This document shows, piece by piece, positions 22,627 through 32,800 of a stretch of DNA of 64,000 nucleotides. The DNA comes from Rhizobium sp. P40RR-XXII (GTDB lineage Bacteria; Pseudomonadota; Alphaproteobacteria; Rhizobiales; Rhizobiaceae). The stretch is from positions 62,001 through 126,000 of the forward strand of contig NZ_JABAII010000016.1 of the NCBI RefSeq assembly GCF_012641405.1, given 5' to 3'. The notes beneath the pieces are model-generated. The model was given only the letters and a program-made list of their open reading frames with translations. It ran no database searches and was not told the DNA's origin. Position 1 is the first letter of the stretch, and every line of letters begins with the position of its first letter. The position numbers and the translations under genes are program-made.

Positions 22627-23568
22627 ATGACTGAGGCAAACCAACAGATCATTGATGACCCGGCAAATACACCCCCCGCTGGCGATCCGCCCCCCACAGA
22701 CCCGCCAGCATCCGATCCACCCGTCACCCCTCCTGCAGGCGATCCGCCAGCCGGTGACCCGCCGGCAGACCCGCCGAGCGATGGAGCAGGCGACCCTCCT
22801 GCTGCTCTTCCTGACAATTGGCGCGAGCTAGCCGCCGGCGACAATGAGGATCAGCTCAAGCTCCTGAAGCGCTACGGCTCCCTGACCGGCGTCGTCAAGG
22901 CCCTCCAGGAAGCGCAGAACACCATCCGTTCCGGCAAGATCAAGCGCGATATGCCGGATGCCAGCGACACCAAAGCCATGGCCGAGTGGCGCAAGGAGCA
23001 GGGCATTCCGGATAGTCCGGAAGGCTACAAACTGCCCGAGCCTGTCACCAAGCGCATTGTTGACGCCGACAAGCCGGTGCTGTCGAGCTTCACCGAATTC
23101 GCCCATGCCAAGAACGCTCCTCCGGCTTTCGTCGAGATGGCGGCGGAATGGTATGTCGACATGGCCGAAAAGGCTGCCGAAGTCCAAGGGCAGGCGGATA
23201 CCAAGGCCCGCGAGGATGCTGAGGACGCGCTTCGCGACAACTGGTCCCGTGACGAATACAAGGGCAACATGCAGTTGGCTAAGCGCTTCATGGCTGGCGC
23301 TGGCGACATCGGAGACGCATGGACAGAGGCCCGTCTTCCGGATGGCCGGCGCCTTGGTGATATAGCAAGCTTTGTCCAATGGGCGTCCGATCAGGGCCGC
23401 AATGCCTTCGGTGATGTGGTATTCTCGTCGAGCGACGCAGAGGCAAAGCACACCAGCCGGCGTGCTGAGATCGAGAAGACCATGAAGACCGATATCGGAA
23501 AATATTACGAGGAAGGCATGGACAAGGAATATGCCCAAATCCTCGAGCGAGACAGCAAGCGCAAGTAA
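22627..23568 (+). CDS. Scaffolding protein (T7 gp9-like)
   Basis: 313 residues from the ATG at 22627 with GAGG upstream (a GTG at 22612 is in frame). Residues 5-60 are a Pro/Asp repeat region with five or more PAGDPP-like units, followed by a helical domain (LPDNWRELAAGDNEDQLKLL, KRYGSLTGVVKALQEAQNTI) and a C-terminal helix rich in Lys/Glu. Position between portal and capsid and the acidic, unfolded start fit a scaffold. The family call is by context. Confidence 0.78.
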   Translation: MTEANQQIIDDPANTPPAGDPPPTDPPASDPPVTPPAGDPPAGDPPADPPSDGAGDPPAALPDNWRELAAGDNEDQLKLLKRYGSLTGVVKALQEAQNTIRSGKIKRDMPDASDTKAMAEWRKEQGIPDSPEGYKLPEPVTKRIVDADKPVLSSFTEFAHAKNAPPAFVEMAAEWYVDMAEKAAEVQGQADTKAREDAEDALRDNWSRDEYKGNMQLAKRFMAGAGDIGDAWTEARLPDGRRLGDIASFVQWASDQGRNAFGDVVFSSSDAEAKHTSRRAEIEKTMKTDIGKYYEEGMDKEYAQILERDSKRK

Positions 23569-23596
23569 GCGCTTGCCTCATACCCGCTAACACGAA

Positions 23597-23689
23597 GGCT
23601 ACCCCGGCAACGGCCCCTGAGTGAAGGCCCCCCACCATCGCCAAGCGTGAAAGCCCCGGACCATCAGCGGCTACCCCGGCAACGGCCCC
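23597..23689 (+). repeat. Direct repeats in the capsid leader
   Basis: A 21-base unit beginning GGCTACCCCGGCAACG is found at 23597-23617 and again exactly at 23669-23689, 72 bases apart, in the 191-base gap before the capsid gene. Confidence 0.7.
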
Positions 23690-23759
23690 GCATGATCTCC
23701 GGCCACCCTCGATTGCTCCGGCCCAAATCCCCTCCCTCAAATCTTGAAAGGAGAGCCAC

Positions 23760-24602
23760 ATGTCGATTGAAGCGGCAGTGACTCAGTACCGTAAAGAGTT
23801 TGTGGCGGCTTTTGAGCAGCGGACCAGCCAGCTCAAGGCGTCCACGACCAAGGAAAGTGTCATCAACGGGAACACGGCCACGTTCCTTGTCTCCGGTTCC
23901 GGCGGCGATACCGCTGTTACCCGTGGCACGAACGGCCAGATCCCGTATGGCAACCCGACCAACTTGCAGCCTGTTGCGACCCTGGTCGAAAAGCATGCGC
24001 CCTATGAGCTGACGAACTTCAATATCTTCGCCTCCCAAGGCGATCAGAAGCGCGTCATGCAGATGGCATCGATGGCCGTCATCAACCGTGACATCGATCT
24101 GACCATCCTTGCCGAGCTTGCCAACGCGACCAACGACTTCCCGTCGACGGCGCAGACCGCAACGCTCAACATGGTGACCGGCGCACAGGCCATCCTCGGC
24201 AACAATGATGTCGACGTCGAAGACGAAAACAACATGTTCGCCGTAATCTCCCCGGCCTTCCGCGGCTACCTCCTGCAGACGACGGAATTCTCTTCCGGCG
24301 ACTTCGTGGAGTCCAAGCCGATGAGCGGTCCCGCCCGGAAGTTCTTCCGCTGGGCCGGCATCAACTGGATCGTCTCGAGCCGGGTCACCGGTCTCGGTAC
24401 GGCCGCCGAAATTTGCTACATGTATCACCGTGACGCGATCGGCTACGCCGTGAACGTCGGCGAGGAAAAGATCGCCATCGGCTACGACGAAAAACAGGAC
24501 ACGTCCTGGTCGCGCGCCACGGTCTACCATGGGGCAAAGCTTCTCCAGAACAACGGCGTCGTGAAGATGACTCACGATGGCTCCGCGTTCGTTGCCACGT
24601 AA
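23760..24602 (+). CDS. Major capsid protein
   Basis: 280 residues, with GAAAGGAG before the ATG. It shows the pattern of HK97-type podoviral capsids: an N-terminal helix (EAAVTQYRKEFVAAFEQRTSQL), a long spine-helix region (QGDQKRVMQMASMAVINRDIDLTILAEL), AVISPAFRGYLLQTTEF, and an AIGYAVNVGEEKIAIGYDEKQDTSW region near the end. It has its own leader, suggesting strong independent expression. Confidence 0.88.
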   Translation: MSIEAAVTQYRKEFVAAFEQRTSQLKASTTKESVINGNTATFLVSGSGGDTAVTRGTNGQIPYGNPTNLQPVATLVEKHAPYELTNFNIFASQGDQKRVMQMASMAVINRDIDLTILAELANATNDFPSTAQTATLNMVTGAQAILGNNDVDVEDENNMFAVISPAFRGYLLQTTEFSSGDFVESKPMSGPARKFFRWAGINWIVSSRVTGLGTAAEICYMYHRDAIGYAVNVGEEKIAIGYDEKQDTSWSRATVYHGAKLLQNNGVVKMTHDGSAFVAT

Positions 24603-24614
24603 GGAGACCTGAAA

Positions 24615-24878
24615 ATGGCCTACGTACCCGATAACCTCATCCTTCTCGACACCCAGATCGGCGGCTATAGCCCCCGGCGCTGGGGCTACACCACGGCAAC
24701 CGATGCTGACGCCACTATCGTGGGCGCCGGCTATTTCTCGGATGGCGTGACCAAGGGCATGAAAGTGGGCGACCTCGTTGCTGTCGTCGCCACGACCGGC
24801 CCGAAGTACAAGCTCTATCAGGTCGCATCCGTGAGCGGTGCTGCGGCAACCGTCGCAGCACCGACCGCTATCACCTGA
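24615..24878 (+). CDS. Head decoration-like small protein
   Basis: 87 residues, beta-rich and Gly/Val/Ala-rich (VGAGYFSDGVTKGMKVGDLVAVVATTGPKYKLYQVASVSG). It follows the capsid gene by 12 bases, the usual place for a decoration or stabilising protein. The function is inferred from place and composition. Confidence 0.65.
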   Translation: MAYVPDNLILLDTQIGGYSPRRWGYTTATDADATIVGAGYFSDGVTKGMKVGDLVAVVATTGPKYKLYQVASVSGAAATVAAPTAIT

Positions 24879-24884
24879 TGTCTT

Positions 24885-24906
24885 CATCGCGGCTTCGGTC
24901 GCGATG
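24885..24906 (+). terminator. Stable UUCG hairpin after capsid genes, attenuator candidate
   Basis: CATCGCG (24885-24891) pairs with CGCGATG (24900-24906); inner G-T and C-G pairs close a TTCG tetraloop. A second GC-rich hairpin (GGCGGCGG 24932-24939 with CCGCCGCC 24949-24956) follows in the 130-base gap. There is no clean T-run, so partial termination or mRNA 3'-end protection is more likely than a full terminator. Confidence 0.45.
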
Positions 24907-25008
24907 TTGCCTCCATCGCTGACCGGATACGGGCGGCGGCCATCTCTCCCGCCGCCGCTCGTTCTCCGGTTCGCTGGATCTCCCTTCCACCCATGAACTG
25001 AGGCAACC

Positions 25009-25470
25009 ATGAAAACCCTTCACCCCACGAAGATGCGCAATGCAGCCGAGTATGTCCGCACGCAGCATCACGTCATCGTCGATCCGGATCACACGATTGA
25101 AGACGTCCTGAAGCCCGGCTATTGGGCTCATCACGCCGAACGCATCCGCGTCTATGATCTGATCGACGTCATCCACAATGATTTCGATCTCACGCTGCGC
25201 GTCACCGGCAGGGGTATCGGCTTTGTCGAAACCCGCGTCCTTCGCGCATGGATATCGGACGATGCGGAAGTCAGCCCATCATCCAGTCAGCCGGCCAAGG
25301 TCGAAGCCGATATTCCGGATGGCTATGTGGTGGATCACACGCCGAAGACCGGCTGGCGGGCTCGCCTGAAGGACGGTGGAGCGGAGATCAGCCGGAACCA
25401 CAAATCCAAGTCCGACGCTATCCAGGCGGCTATAAATCATGCTGCTCGTGCTCAAGGTATCGCAGCATGA
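25009..25470 (+). CDS. Hypothetical phage protein
   Basis: 153 residues. The N-terminal half (HVIVDPDHTIEDVLKPGYWAHHAERIRVYDLIDVIHNDFDLTLRV) is a conserved podoviral protein type found after the capsid. The C-terminal part (YVVDHTPKTGWRARLKDGGAEISRNHKSKSDAIQAAINHA) looks like a small repeat-type binding motif. Function is unknown. Confidence 0.7.
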   Translation: MKTLHPTKMRNAAEYVRTQHHVIVDPDHTIEDVLKPGYWAHHAERIRVYDLIDVIHNDFDLTLRVTGRGIGFVETRVLRAWISDDAEVSPSSSQPAKVEADIPDGYVVDHTPKTGWRARLKDGGAEISRNHKSKSDAIQAAINHAARAQGIAA

Positions 25471-25733
25471 GCGAGGATTTCTCCAATCATCCAAAGACGA
25501 TAGGCGAGCTGCAGCGCGAGCGCACCGATTCGTGTGACGTCGGCACGCCTCGCGACATCCTCATTGAGATGCTTCGAGAAATCGACAGTGGCATCTCGAA
25601 GCCGTCAGCGATGGTGATCTGCTACCGCGAGGAAATTGGCGGCGAGAGCTACTCCCGCTTCCTCAGCGCATGTCCTGATGGGCTGGTGGCGCAAGGGCTG
25701 TTGTCCCGCATCATCTGGCGCATGAACGAGTAG
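25467..25733 (+). CDS. Hypothetical phage protein
   Basis: 88 residues from the ATG at 25467, overlapping the previous stop by four bases. It is compact alpha/beta, including DILIEMLREIDSGISKPSAMVICYREE and DGLVAQGLLSRIIW. No family recognised. Confidence 0.65.
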   Translation: MSEDFSNHPKTIGELQRERTDSCDVGTPRDILIEMLREIDSGISKPSAMVICYREEIGGESYSRFLSACPDGLVAQGLLSRIIWRMNE

Positions 25734-25741
25734 GAACAACC

Positions 25742-26362
25742 ATGGCTGACCGTCTTGCGATCTACCGCGGCGCCCTGCGTCTTCTCGGGCCATCAAACCT
25801 TGCGTCTCTGACCGAGGACAGGCCCGAAAAGCTGGCCTTGGACGGTGCTTGGACGGATGCCGTCAACTTCATGCTCGAGCAAGGCATGTGGCATTTCGCC
25901 ATTCGGACGGCTCAGTTGCAGCCTGACACGGACGTCGAGCCTTTGTTTGGCTTCGACTATGCCTATGCCAAGCCCGAAGATTGGGTGCGAACGGTCTCGA
26001 TCTGCTACGAGCCCACCTTCCGCGAAGGCATCCGGCAGTATGAGGACGAGACCAGCTACTGGCATACGTCGTGGAGCACGCTCTATGTCCGCTACATCTC
26101 CAACGATGATGCCTATGGCTGGAACATCGGGGCATGGCGCGTTCACTTCGCCAAGGCTCTTGAAGCCTATCTCGCCTTTGAATGCGGCCTGCCTATTTCA
26201 TCGGACAAAGGCAACCGCAACGATCTCTATACGCTGTTCAAGTCCCGCCTTCAGGATGCCAAGACCAAGGATGCGGTGGACGAACGGGTGAGAGAGAAGC
26301 CTCCGGGCCGCTGGACGCGTTCCAGACAGCAAGGATATCCGGGGAGCCGGCGCGGTGAGTAA
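25742..26362 (+). CDS. Tail tubular protein A (T7 gp11-like)
   Basis: 206 residues. The N-terminus (LAIYRGALRLLGPSNLASLTEDRP) and the following LDGAWTDAVNFMLEQGMWHFAIRTAQL match gp11-like adaptor proteins, as does YAYAKPEDWVRTVSIC. It forms the ring below the portal. It overlaps the gene for tail tubular B by 8 bases, as usual in this gene pair. Confidence 0.85.
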   Translation: MADRLAIYRGALRLLGPSNLASLTEDRPEKLALDGAWTDAVNFMLEQGMWHFAIRTAQLQPDTDVEPLFGFDYAYAKPEDWVRTVSICYEPTFREGIRQYEDETSYWHTSWSTLYVRYISNDDAYGWNIGAWRVHFAKALEAYLAFECGLPISSDKGNRNDLYTLFKSRLQDAKTKDAVDERVREKPPGRWTRSRQQGYPGSRRGE

Positions 26363-29072
26363 GCAGAATATTTATGCACAGACGTTCAACACGGGCGTGC
26401 AGGACAAGTCTGCCTTGGCGCGCACTGACCTCGAGCGGATGAGGCTTGCTTCGGAGGTTCAGACAAATTTCCTTTGCAAGGCCACAGGTCCTGCTTTCAT
26501 GCGGCCCGGCTTTGGATATATCGGATCGGCGATCGGCAGCGATGAATGCTTGCTGAAACCATTCGTGTTCGGGGCAACCGATGCGGCCCTCTTGGAATTC
26601 TCCAATAATAGCCTGAGCATCATCCTTGATGATGAACCGCTTACTCGCGTCGCTGTTTCGAGCACCGTTACCAATGGTGATTTTTCATCCGCAACGGGAT
26701 GGAACACGGTCGGCAGCAATGGCGGGCAGGCAACGATAGCGGGCGGCGCACTGACGCTGAACGCTGTTTTCGTCAATGCTACGGCTATGTGCGGCCAGAC
26801 GGTAGCAACGGCTTCTCCAGGCGTCGAGCATGCCCTGCGGATTTTCGTATCACATGGGCCTGTGCAATTCAGGTGCGGGAGTTCGGCTGGCGGGCAGGAT
26901 CTCATAGCGGAAACGACGCTGCCTACCGGATATCATTCCGTTGCTTTTACGCCCCCCTCCACGTCCTATTCAATCCGGTTCTCCTCCACGAACATCTATG
27001 ACTCCGTAGTCGATAGCGTCACGGTGGAAGGGGCTGGGATAATGGCGCTTCCATCCCCGTGGGCAACAGGGGATTTGGGCAATATTCGCATCAGCCAGTC
27101 TGCGGATGTATGCTTCGTCGCGTGCAACGGCGTTTCTCCTCGACGGATAGAGAGACGCGGTAGGCGGTCGTGGTCGGTAGCATTCTATCTATCGGATGAT
27201 GGCCCCTTCATTGCCCCGACGACGCAGACGATCCGTCTTACGACCGACGGCCTCAATGGAAACGCCAATCTGTTTTCCGACACCCCATTTTTCAATCCGG
27301 GGCATGTTGGCGGAATTTTCAGGCTGGATCAGTCCGGACAATACATTCAGCAATCGCTTTCCTCCGAGGATTCATTCTCGGACCCGATCCGTGTGACGGG
27401 TGTCAACAACACCGCTTCCGGCGGTGAGAATGATCGCGACTTTCTCTACACCATCGCAGGGACATGGTCCGGCATTGTCAGCCTTCAGCGGTCATTTGAT
27501 AGTGCGACGACAGGCTTCAAGGAAATCGCGACGGAGACGGCGAACGTCACCAATAAGAGCTATTCCGATGACGATGACAATTCGATCTATTGGTATCGTC
27601 TCGGCTTTGCTGAAGGGAATTTCACCAGCGGAGCGGCGCTTGTCGCCATTGGATATGATGGCGGCGGCGGTTATGGCATCTGCCGCGTAACGAAATATAT
27701 CGGCCCGACTCAGGTTTCCATCGAAATTCTCAAGCCCTTCCTGAAGAAAGGGCCGACCCGCGATTGGCGGGAGGGCGAATGGTCTGACGATAATGGCTGG
27801 CCTTCTGCCGTCGCGCTGTCGGATGGCCGTCTGTGGTGGTCGGGTGCGGATCGCCTATGGGGTTCAGTCTCGGACGCCTTCGCGAGCTTTGATGAAGAAG
27901 TCGAAGGCGATAGCGGCCCGATTGCCAGATCCATTGCCACCGGTGGGGTGAACGCCACGCAATGGTTGCTATCGCTGCAGCGATTGCTCGCCGGTACCGA
28001 GGGCGTTGTGGCAACGGTCAAATCTTCGTCCCTGGACGAGCCTCTGACGCCATCCAACCTTGGTGTCAAGGATTCCTCCACGACGGGCGCGGCGGCGATC
28101 GAGCCCGCGAAAATCGATACGCACGGCATATTTGTGGAGCGGTCCGGCACAGCGCTTCTGGAACTGACATTCGACGGCGGAAGCGCAGACTATGTCGCGA
28201 GTGAGATCAGCAAGCTAACAACTGAGATCTTTGCCTCTGGTATTAAGCAGCTCGCCGTTCAGCGCCGGCCGGATACGCGCATCTGGATCGTTCTCAATGA
28301 TGGCAGCGCCGTTTGCTTTGTCTATGAAGCCGAAGACAAGGTTGCGGCGTTCATACCGATTACAACGGACGGATTGATAGAAAGTGTCGCGGTTCTCCCG
28401 GCCTTGGTTCAAGACCGTGTTTACGTGTGCGTAAAGCGGACAGTGAACGGATCCACGGTCCGCTATATCGAAAAAATGGCGATGGACATCGAAGTCAAGC
28501 CCGCCACGCTTTGCAAGGTCATGGATGCATTCAAGACCGGGACCAATTCCCCTGCCTCCACGACAGTCAATGTCGGCACTCACCTGATCGGAGAATCCGT
28601 GGTGGTCTGGGCCGACGGCGCGCCCATTGAAACCTCACGCGGTGTCCCGACTACGTTCGTGGTGGATGGAAGCGGCAACATCACGCTGCCGTCTGCGGTC
28701 ACGAGCTGGGTGGCCGGTTTGCCTTATACCGCTCAATACAAGTCGGCGCGGCTGGCTTACGGTGCCTCGGGCGGCACGGCGATGCTTCAGAAGAAGTCGA
28801 TAGACTCGCTCGGACTGATCCTCACGAACTTCGTGCGCTCCGGACTGAAATACGGTCATTCGCTCGACGATCCGTACCGTCCGCTCTTCCCCATGCCCGA
28901 AATGGCTGATGGAAAGATACAGCCCAACGTGGTGCTCAGCGATATCCGGGATGAAGAGCAATTTCCGTTCCCCGGCGAATGGAACAGCGATAGCCGCATC
29001 TGCATGCAGGTCAGCTCGCCATATACGGCCACGCTCTTGGGTCTCGTCATGGGGATAAATACGAACGGATGA
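26355..29072 (+). CDS. Tail tubular protein B / nozzle (T7 gp12-like)
   Basis: 905 residues with a GTG start at 26355. The N-terminal YAQTFNTGVQDKSALARTDLERMRLASEVQTNFLCKATGPAFMRPGFGYIG is characteristic of the gp12-like nozzle family (nearly every member begins with an F-x-GG-x-S-like stretch). Later regions (WREGEWSDDNGWPSAVALSDGRLWWSG, ADRLWGSVSD) are the beta-propeller part. It forms the tail tip through which DNA leaves. It is longer than T7 gp12 (794). Confidence 0.88.
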   Translation: MSKQNIYAQTFNTGVQDKSALARTDLERMRLASEVQTNFLCKATGPAFMRPGFGYIGSAIGSDECLLKPFVFGATDAALLEFSNNSLSIILDDEPLTRVAVSSTVTNGDFSSATGWNTVGSNGGQATIAGGALTLNAVFVNATAMCGQTVATASPGVEHALRIFVSHGPVQFRCGSSAGGQDLIAETTLPTGYHSVAFTPPSTSYSIRFSSTNIYDSVVDSVTVEGAGIMALPSPWATGDLGNIRISQSADVCFVACNGVSPRRIERRGRRSWSVAFYLSDDGPFIAPTTQTIRLTTDGLNGNANLFSDTPFFNPGHVGGIFRLDQSGQYIQQSLSSEDSFSDPIRVTGVNNTASGGENDRDFLYTIAGTWSGIVSLQRSFDSATTGFKEIATETANVTNKSYSDDDDNSIYWYRLGFAEGNFTSGAALVAIGYDGGGGYGICRVTKYIGPTQVSIEILKPFLKKGPTRDWREGEWSDDNGWPSAVALSDGRLWWSGADRLWGSVSDAFASFDEEVEGDSGPIARSIATGGVNATQWLLSLQRLLAGTEGVVATVKSSSLDEPLTPSNLGVKDSSTTGAAAIEPAKIDTHGIFVERSGTALLELTFDGGSADYVASEISKLTTEIFASGIKQLAVQRRPDTRIWIVLNDGSAVCFVYEAEDKVAAFIPITTDGLIESVAVLPALVQDRVYVCVKRTVNGSTVRYIEKMAMDIEVKPATLCKVMDAFKTGTNSPASTTVNVGTHLIGESVVVWADGAPIETSRGVPTTFVVDGSGNITLPSAVTSWVAGLPYTAQYKSARLAYGASGGTAMLQKKSIDSLGLILTNFVRSGLKYGHSLDDPYRPLFPMPEMADGKIQPNVVLSDIRDEEQFPFPGEWNSDSRICMQVSSPYTATLLGLVMGINTNG

Positions 29073-29434
29073 GCCTGGAGATCATTCAGGTTGACGCTTC
29101 CACGGCTCAAGCCATGGAGGGCGTCAAGATCGATATGCCGGCTGTTGCCTATGTCGGGATCGATGATGGTGTTGTGGTCGGCTCCTACGGGCTGGCTTGG
29201 GGCGGCGGCCGGTGCTGGGCATGGCTACGGCTGGAAAATGGCAAGCCGTCCTATGCGCTCACTGTCATGAAGCGATTCAAGCGGCTCATGCTCAAGGCCG
29301 AACAGCTTGGCGAGCGCGAGGTCTTCACGCCTCGGGACAAGCAATACCACACATCGGAGAAGCTTTTGCGGCTCTTGGGGTTTCAGATGCACAGTATTGA
29401 AATGGATATGGAGGTGTGGAGATGGCAGCCCTAG
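29069..29434 (+). CDS. gp13-like / GNAT-like small virion-module protein
   Basis: 121 residues. AVAYVGIDDGVVVGSYGLAWGGGRCWAWLRL and MKRFKRLMLKAEQLGEREVFTPRD give an acetyltransferase-like pattern that occurs in T7 gp13 and its relatives, encoded between the nozzle and internal-core genes. Its position is exactly that. T7 gp13 is needed for assembly of the internal proteins. The catalytic role is uncertain. Confidence 0.65.
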   Translation: MSLEIIQVDASTAQAMEGVKIDMPAVAYVGIDDGVVVGSYGLAWGGGRCWAWLRLENGKPSYALTVMKRFKRLMLKAEQLGEREVFTPRDKQYHTSEKLLRLLGFQMHSIEMDMEVWRWQP

Positions 29435-29874
29435 CAGCGATCGGCACACTCGTTTCCGCAGTCGGCACCGTGGCAAGCGGCGTGGCGGCAAAAAAGGACT
29501 CCGACTTCCAGGCCCAGCAGCTTGATGCCAAGGCTAAGGAAGAGATGGCATCTTCCCAGCGTGAGGCAGCGCAATCGAAGCAGCAGGCCACGCTTGCCAA
29601 TTCGAGGGCTCAGGCGATTGCCGCAGCATCGGGGGGCGGCGCGAGCACGGATGCTCCGACGATCGTCAAGCTCATGAGCGACACGGCCGGGCAGGGCCAG
29701 CTAAACGCGGACGCGCAGCTTTATAATGGCTATTCCCGCGCTGCTGGGTTTACCGATCAGGCGGCGGCAACGCGCCGAACGGGCAGGGCATCGCTTCTCG
29801 GCAGCATCTTCAATGGATTTGGACAGGCGGCAGGCGGCATCAGCAAGGGTGTCACCAGTGGAGCATTTGGCTGA
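29422..29874 (+). CDS. Internal virion protein, gp14-like
   Basis: 150 residues from the ATG at 29422. It starts with a hydrophobic Ala/Gly/Val segment (AAIGTLVSAVGTVASGVAA), followed by a Gln/Ala-rich helix (QREAAQSKQQATLANSRAQAIAAASGGGAST) and a Gly-rich end. This is the composition of gp14-like ejection proteins that form the outer-membrane channel. It lies just before the large internal proteins. Confidence 0.75.
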   Translation: MAALAAIGTLVSAVGTVASGVAAKKDSDFQAQQLDAKAKEEMASSQREAAQSKQQATLANSRAQAIAAASGGGASTDAPTIVKLMSDTAGQGQLNADAQLYNGYSRAAGFTDQAAATRRTGRASLLGSIFNGFGQAAGGISKGVTSGAFG

Positions 29875-32800
29875 TGGCTATCCTACCGACCAAGTATAGC
29901 CTGTCGCAGCCGTCGACCTTCGTCAGTGGCCGGCATGTCGCAACGCAGGATACGACCGATATCGGCAAGGGGATCGCCAGCCTTGGCCAAAGCGTCTCCT
30001 CGATCGGCGACGATATCCAGCGCCAGCAGGATACGGTCGATATCTCACGCGCTGAAGCCGCCAAAGCGCAAGGCCTGATCGACACGACGAACAAGTTCAC
30101 CGATGATCCGAACTATTCGACGTTCAATCAGCGGGCCCCGCAGGAAACGTCGGATGTCATCAACAATGCGGCGAACCTCATCCGCAACCCGCAGATGCGA
30201 GAGAAGTGGAAGATCCAGGCAGGGACGGATGCCGCGCGCGTCAATGATGCGATCGGCGACAAGGCTCGCGCTCTCGGCAAACAGGCCGAGACCGTGGCCT
30301 TTGATAACTCCCTGGAAACGCAGCGCCGCATCTATGTCGACCCGCAAACCACGGATGAGCAAAAGGCTGCCGCTCGAGCAGCTATCGAGGGCTCCATTGA
30401 TACCGGCCTCAAGACGGGACTGTTGACGCCGGACGCCGCCGATGCGCGCAAGAAACAGTATATCGACGAAGCCAATTTCAGCCGCGCCAAGCTTCTGGCC
30501 GATACGTCGCCCGGATCGGTGCAGTCGTGGAATCCTTCAAATAGGACCAACACGACGGAGATGTTCTCTGGCCTCGAAACGAAATATGGCATCCCGGAAG
30601 GCTATCTTTCGAAGACGATGCAGATAGAGAGCGGTGGCCGTGACACGGGGCCGAACAGCGCCGGTGCGGCTGGATATTTCCAGTTCATCCCATCGACTGC
30701 CTCAAGCATGGGCGTCGATCCTCATAGCCTTCCATCCTCTGCCGATGGTGCCGCACGCTTGGCGGTTCAGAATGCCCAATATCTGCGGACGGGGCTTGGT
30801 AGCGAACCGACCGCAGGTGAGCTTTACCTCGCTCACCAACAGGGTGCGGCCGGCGCAGTCAAGCTTCTCAACAATCCAGATTCCAACGCCGCCAGCCTGA
30901 TCGGTACCAAAGCCGTCATTCAGAACGGCGGCAAAGAGGGAATGACGGCCAGCCAGTTCGCCAGCATGTGGACGAACAAATTCGATGGGACAAGCGGGGC
31001 AACCACCGCTGGACCGCAGCAGCAACAAGGCGAAAGCGCTCCGGATTGGTTCAACCAACTATCCCCTGAGCAGCGGCAAGTCGCCTATCAGGTCGCAGAC
31101 ACGAAGCTAAAGCAGCAGCAGGTCGAGGCCCGCGGCAATATCGAGACCGTCGTTCAGAACGCCCCAGTCGCTATCCAGAACACCGGGACCTATTCCGGCG
31201 CAACGCCGACGCATCAGCAATTCGTCGACGCCTACGGCCCGCAGGAAGGCCCGCAGAAGTACGACGCCTTCACGGCTTCTCTCGATGTCGCCCAATCGGC
31301 TTATAACTTTCGGACGATGTCGGCCGGCGATATCCAGAAGATTGTCCAGGCAGCGACGCCGACCTCTTCTGGCAATGACGCCGCCTTGGAAGAGAAGAAA
31401 TATACGGCTCTGTCACAGGCTGCATCGCAGACGCTTGCCGCGCGAAAGGCTGATCCCGCCACCTATGCCATGCAGGCTTTTCCAAGCGTGCAGCAGGCAT
31501 GGACAGACGCGCAGACCAGCGGCAACTATCAGGCCGCCATGGCCGCCACGGCAACGGCCCAGCAGCAGCTTGGCATGCAGCAACTCCAATTGCTTCCGAA
31601 GAGCGTTGCCGATCAGGCCGTCACGTCTTTCAATAGCCCCGATGCTACCGACCAGCAGCGCCTAGGTGCGGTGACCGGGCTCATTTTCTCGACGCCGGAC
31701 CAAAGCCAGAGACAAGCCGTTTTCAAGCAATTGGTGGACGCCGGTCTTCCGGCTATGACCGAAGGCGTCATGGAAGCGGCTGCTCGCGGCGATCAGGGCG
31801 CGGCCAATCGCCTTCTTCAGGCAGCCCTTGTCGATCCCGGAAAGCTTCCGAAGAGTGGCGAGGTCAAGCCGACCGATATCGACAATCAGATTTATTCCTC
31901 GGTCTGGGCACCGGGGCAGATCGGCGACGCCGCCTATGGCGTGGCCTATGGCGATGCTTCTTCGCTGGAGCGGGCGCAGCGCGGGTCTGACCTAATGAAG
32001 AAGGCCGTTCAGCTTCGCATCTCTCAAGGACAGGATCTGAATACAGCCGTTGCCGGCGCGAGCAAGGATTTGTTCGGGGATGTGAAGGTCTACAACGGCT
32101 CCGGCTCAGTATCGGCCAATCTTCCCGTCCCGACAGGCACGGATACATCGGTGCTGACATCGGGCCTCGATGCTTCGAAGACTGCTTTCAAGGCGGCCCT
32201 CGATGCCCAAGCGCAACGGGTACTTGGCGAGCCTGCCTCGAATGTCATGGCGGTAGATAATCCAAAGGGCCTTATCTCGCCGGGCAATATCGATCTGACG
32301 ACAAGGCCACAGGTCAAGAATGAAGATGGCTCCATCAGCACCGTCCGATCGATGTCCTTCAACGAGGATGGCCGCGAAATCCTCGTGCCGACTGTCTCGC
32401 CCGATGGCCGCATCATGTCGGATCAAGAGGCGATCGACTTCTATCATAAGACCGGTCAGAACCTCGGTGTCTTCCAATCCGCGCAAGCCGCTGATGCTTA
32501 TGCGAAGACGCTTCATGAGCAGCAGGGCCGCGCCTATGTGACCGATGCCAGTCAGAAGGCCGTCCTTCAGGCAAGCATCGACAATCGCATGGGCGACGTA
32601 CTCAACAACGGCGTCTTCGTCCAGGTTGGCAATGGTATCGGCCTGCGTGACCCTTACACCGGCACATTCGTGACGGGCTCAGACGGTAACCCCATGACCT
32701 TCTCAATCGACAAGATCATGCAGATGGGAAAGGATATCCCACCGGCCCCGACGGCTGAGGGACAATACCAGCAGGGAAGCTCTGTCGTTCAACCGCCGAC

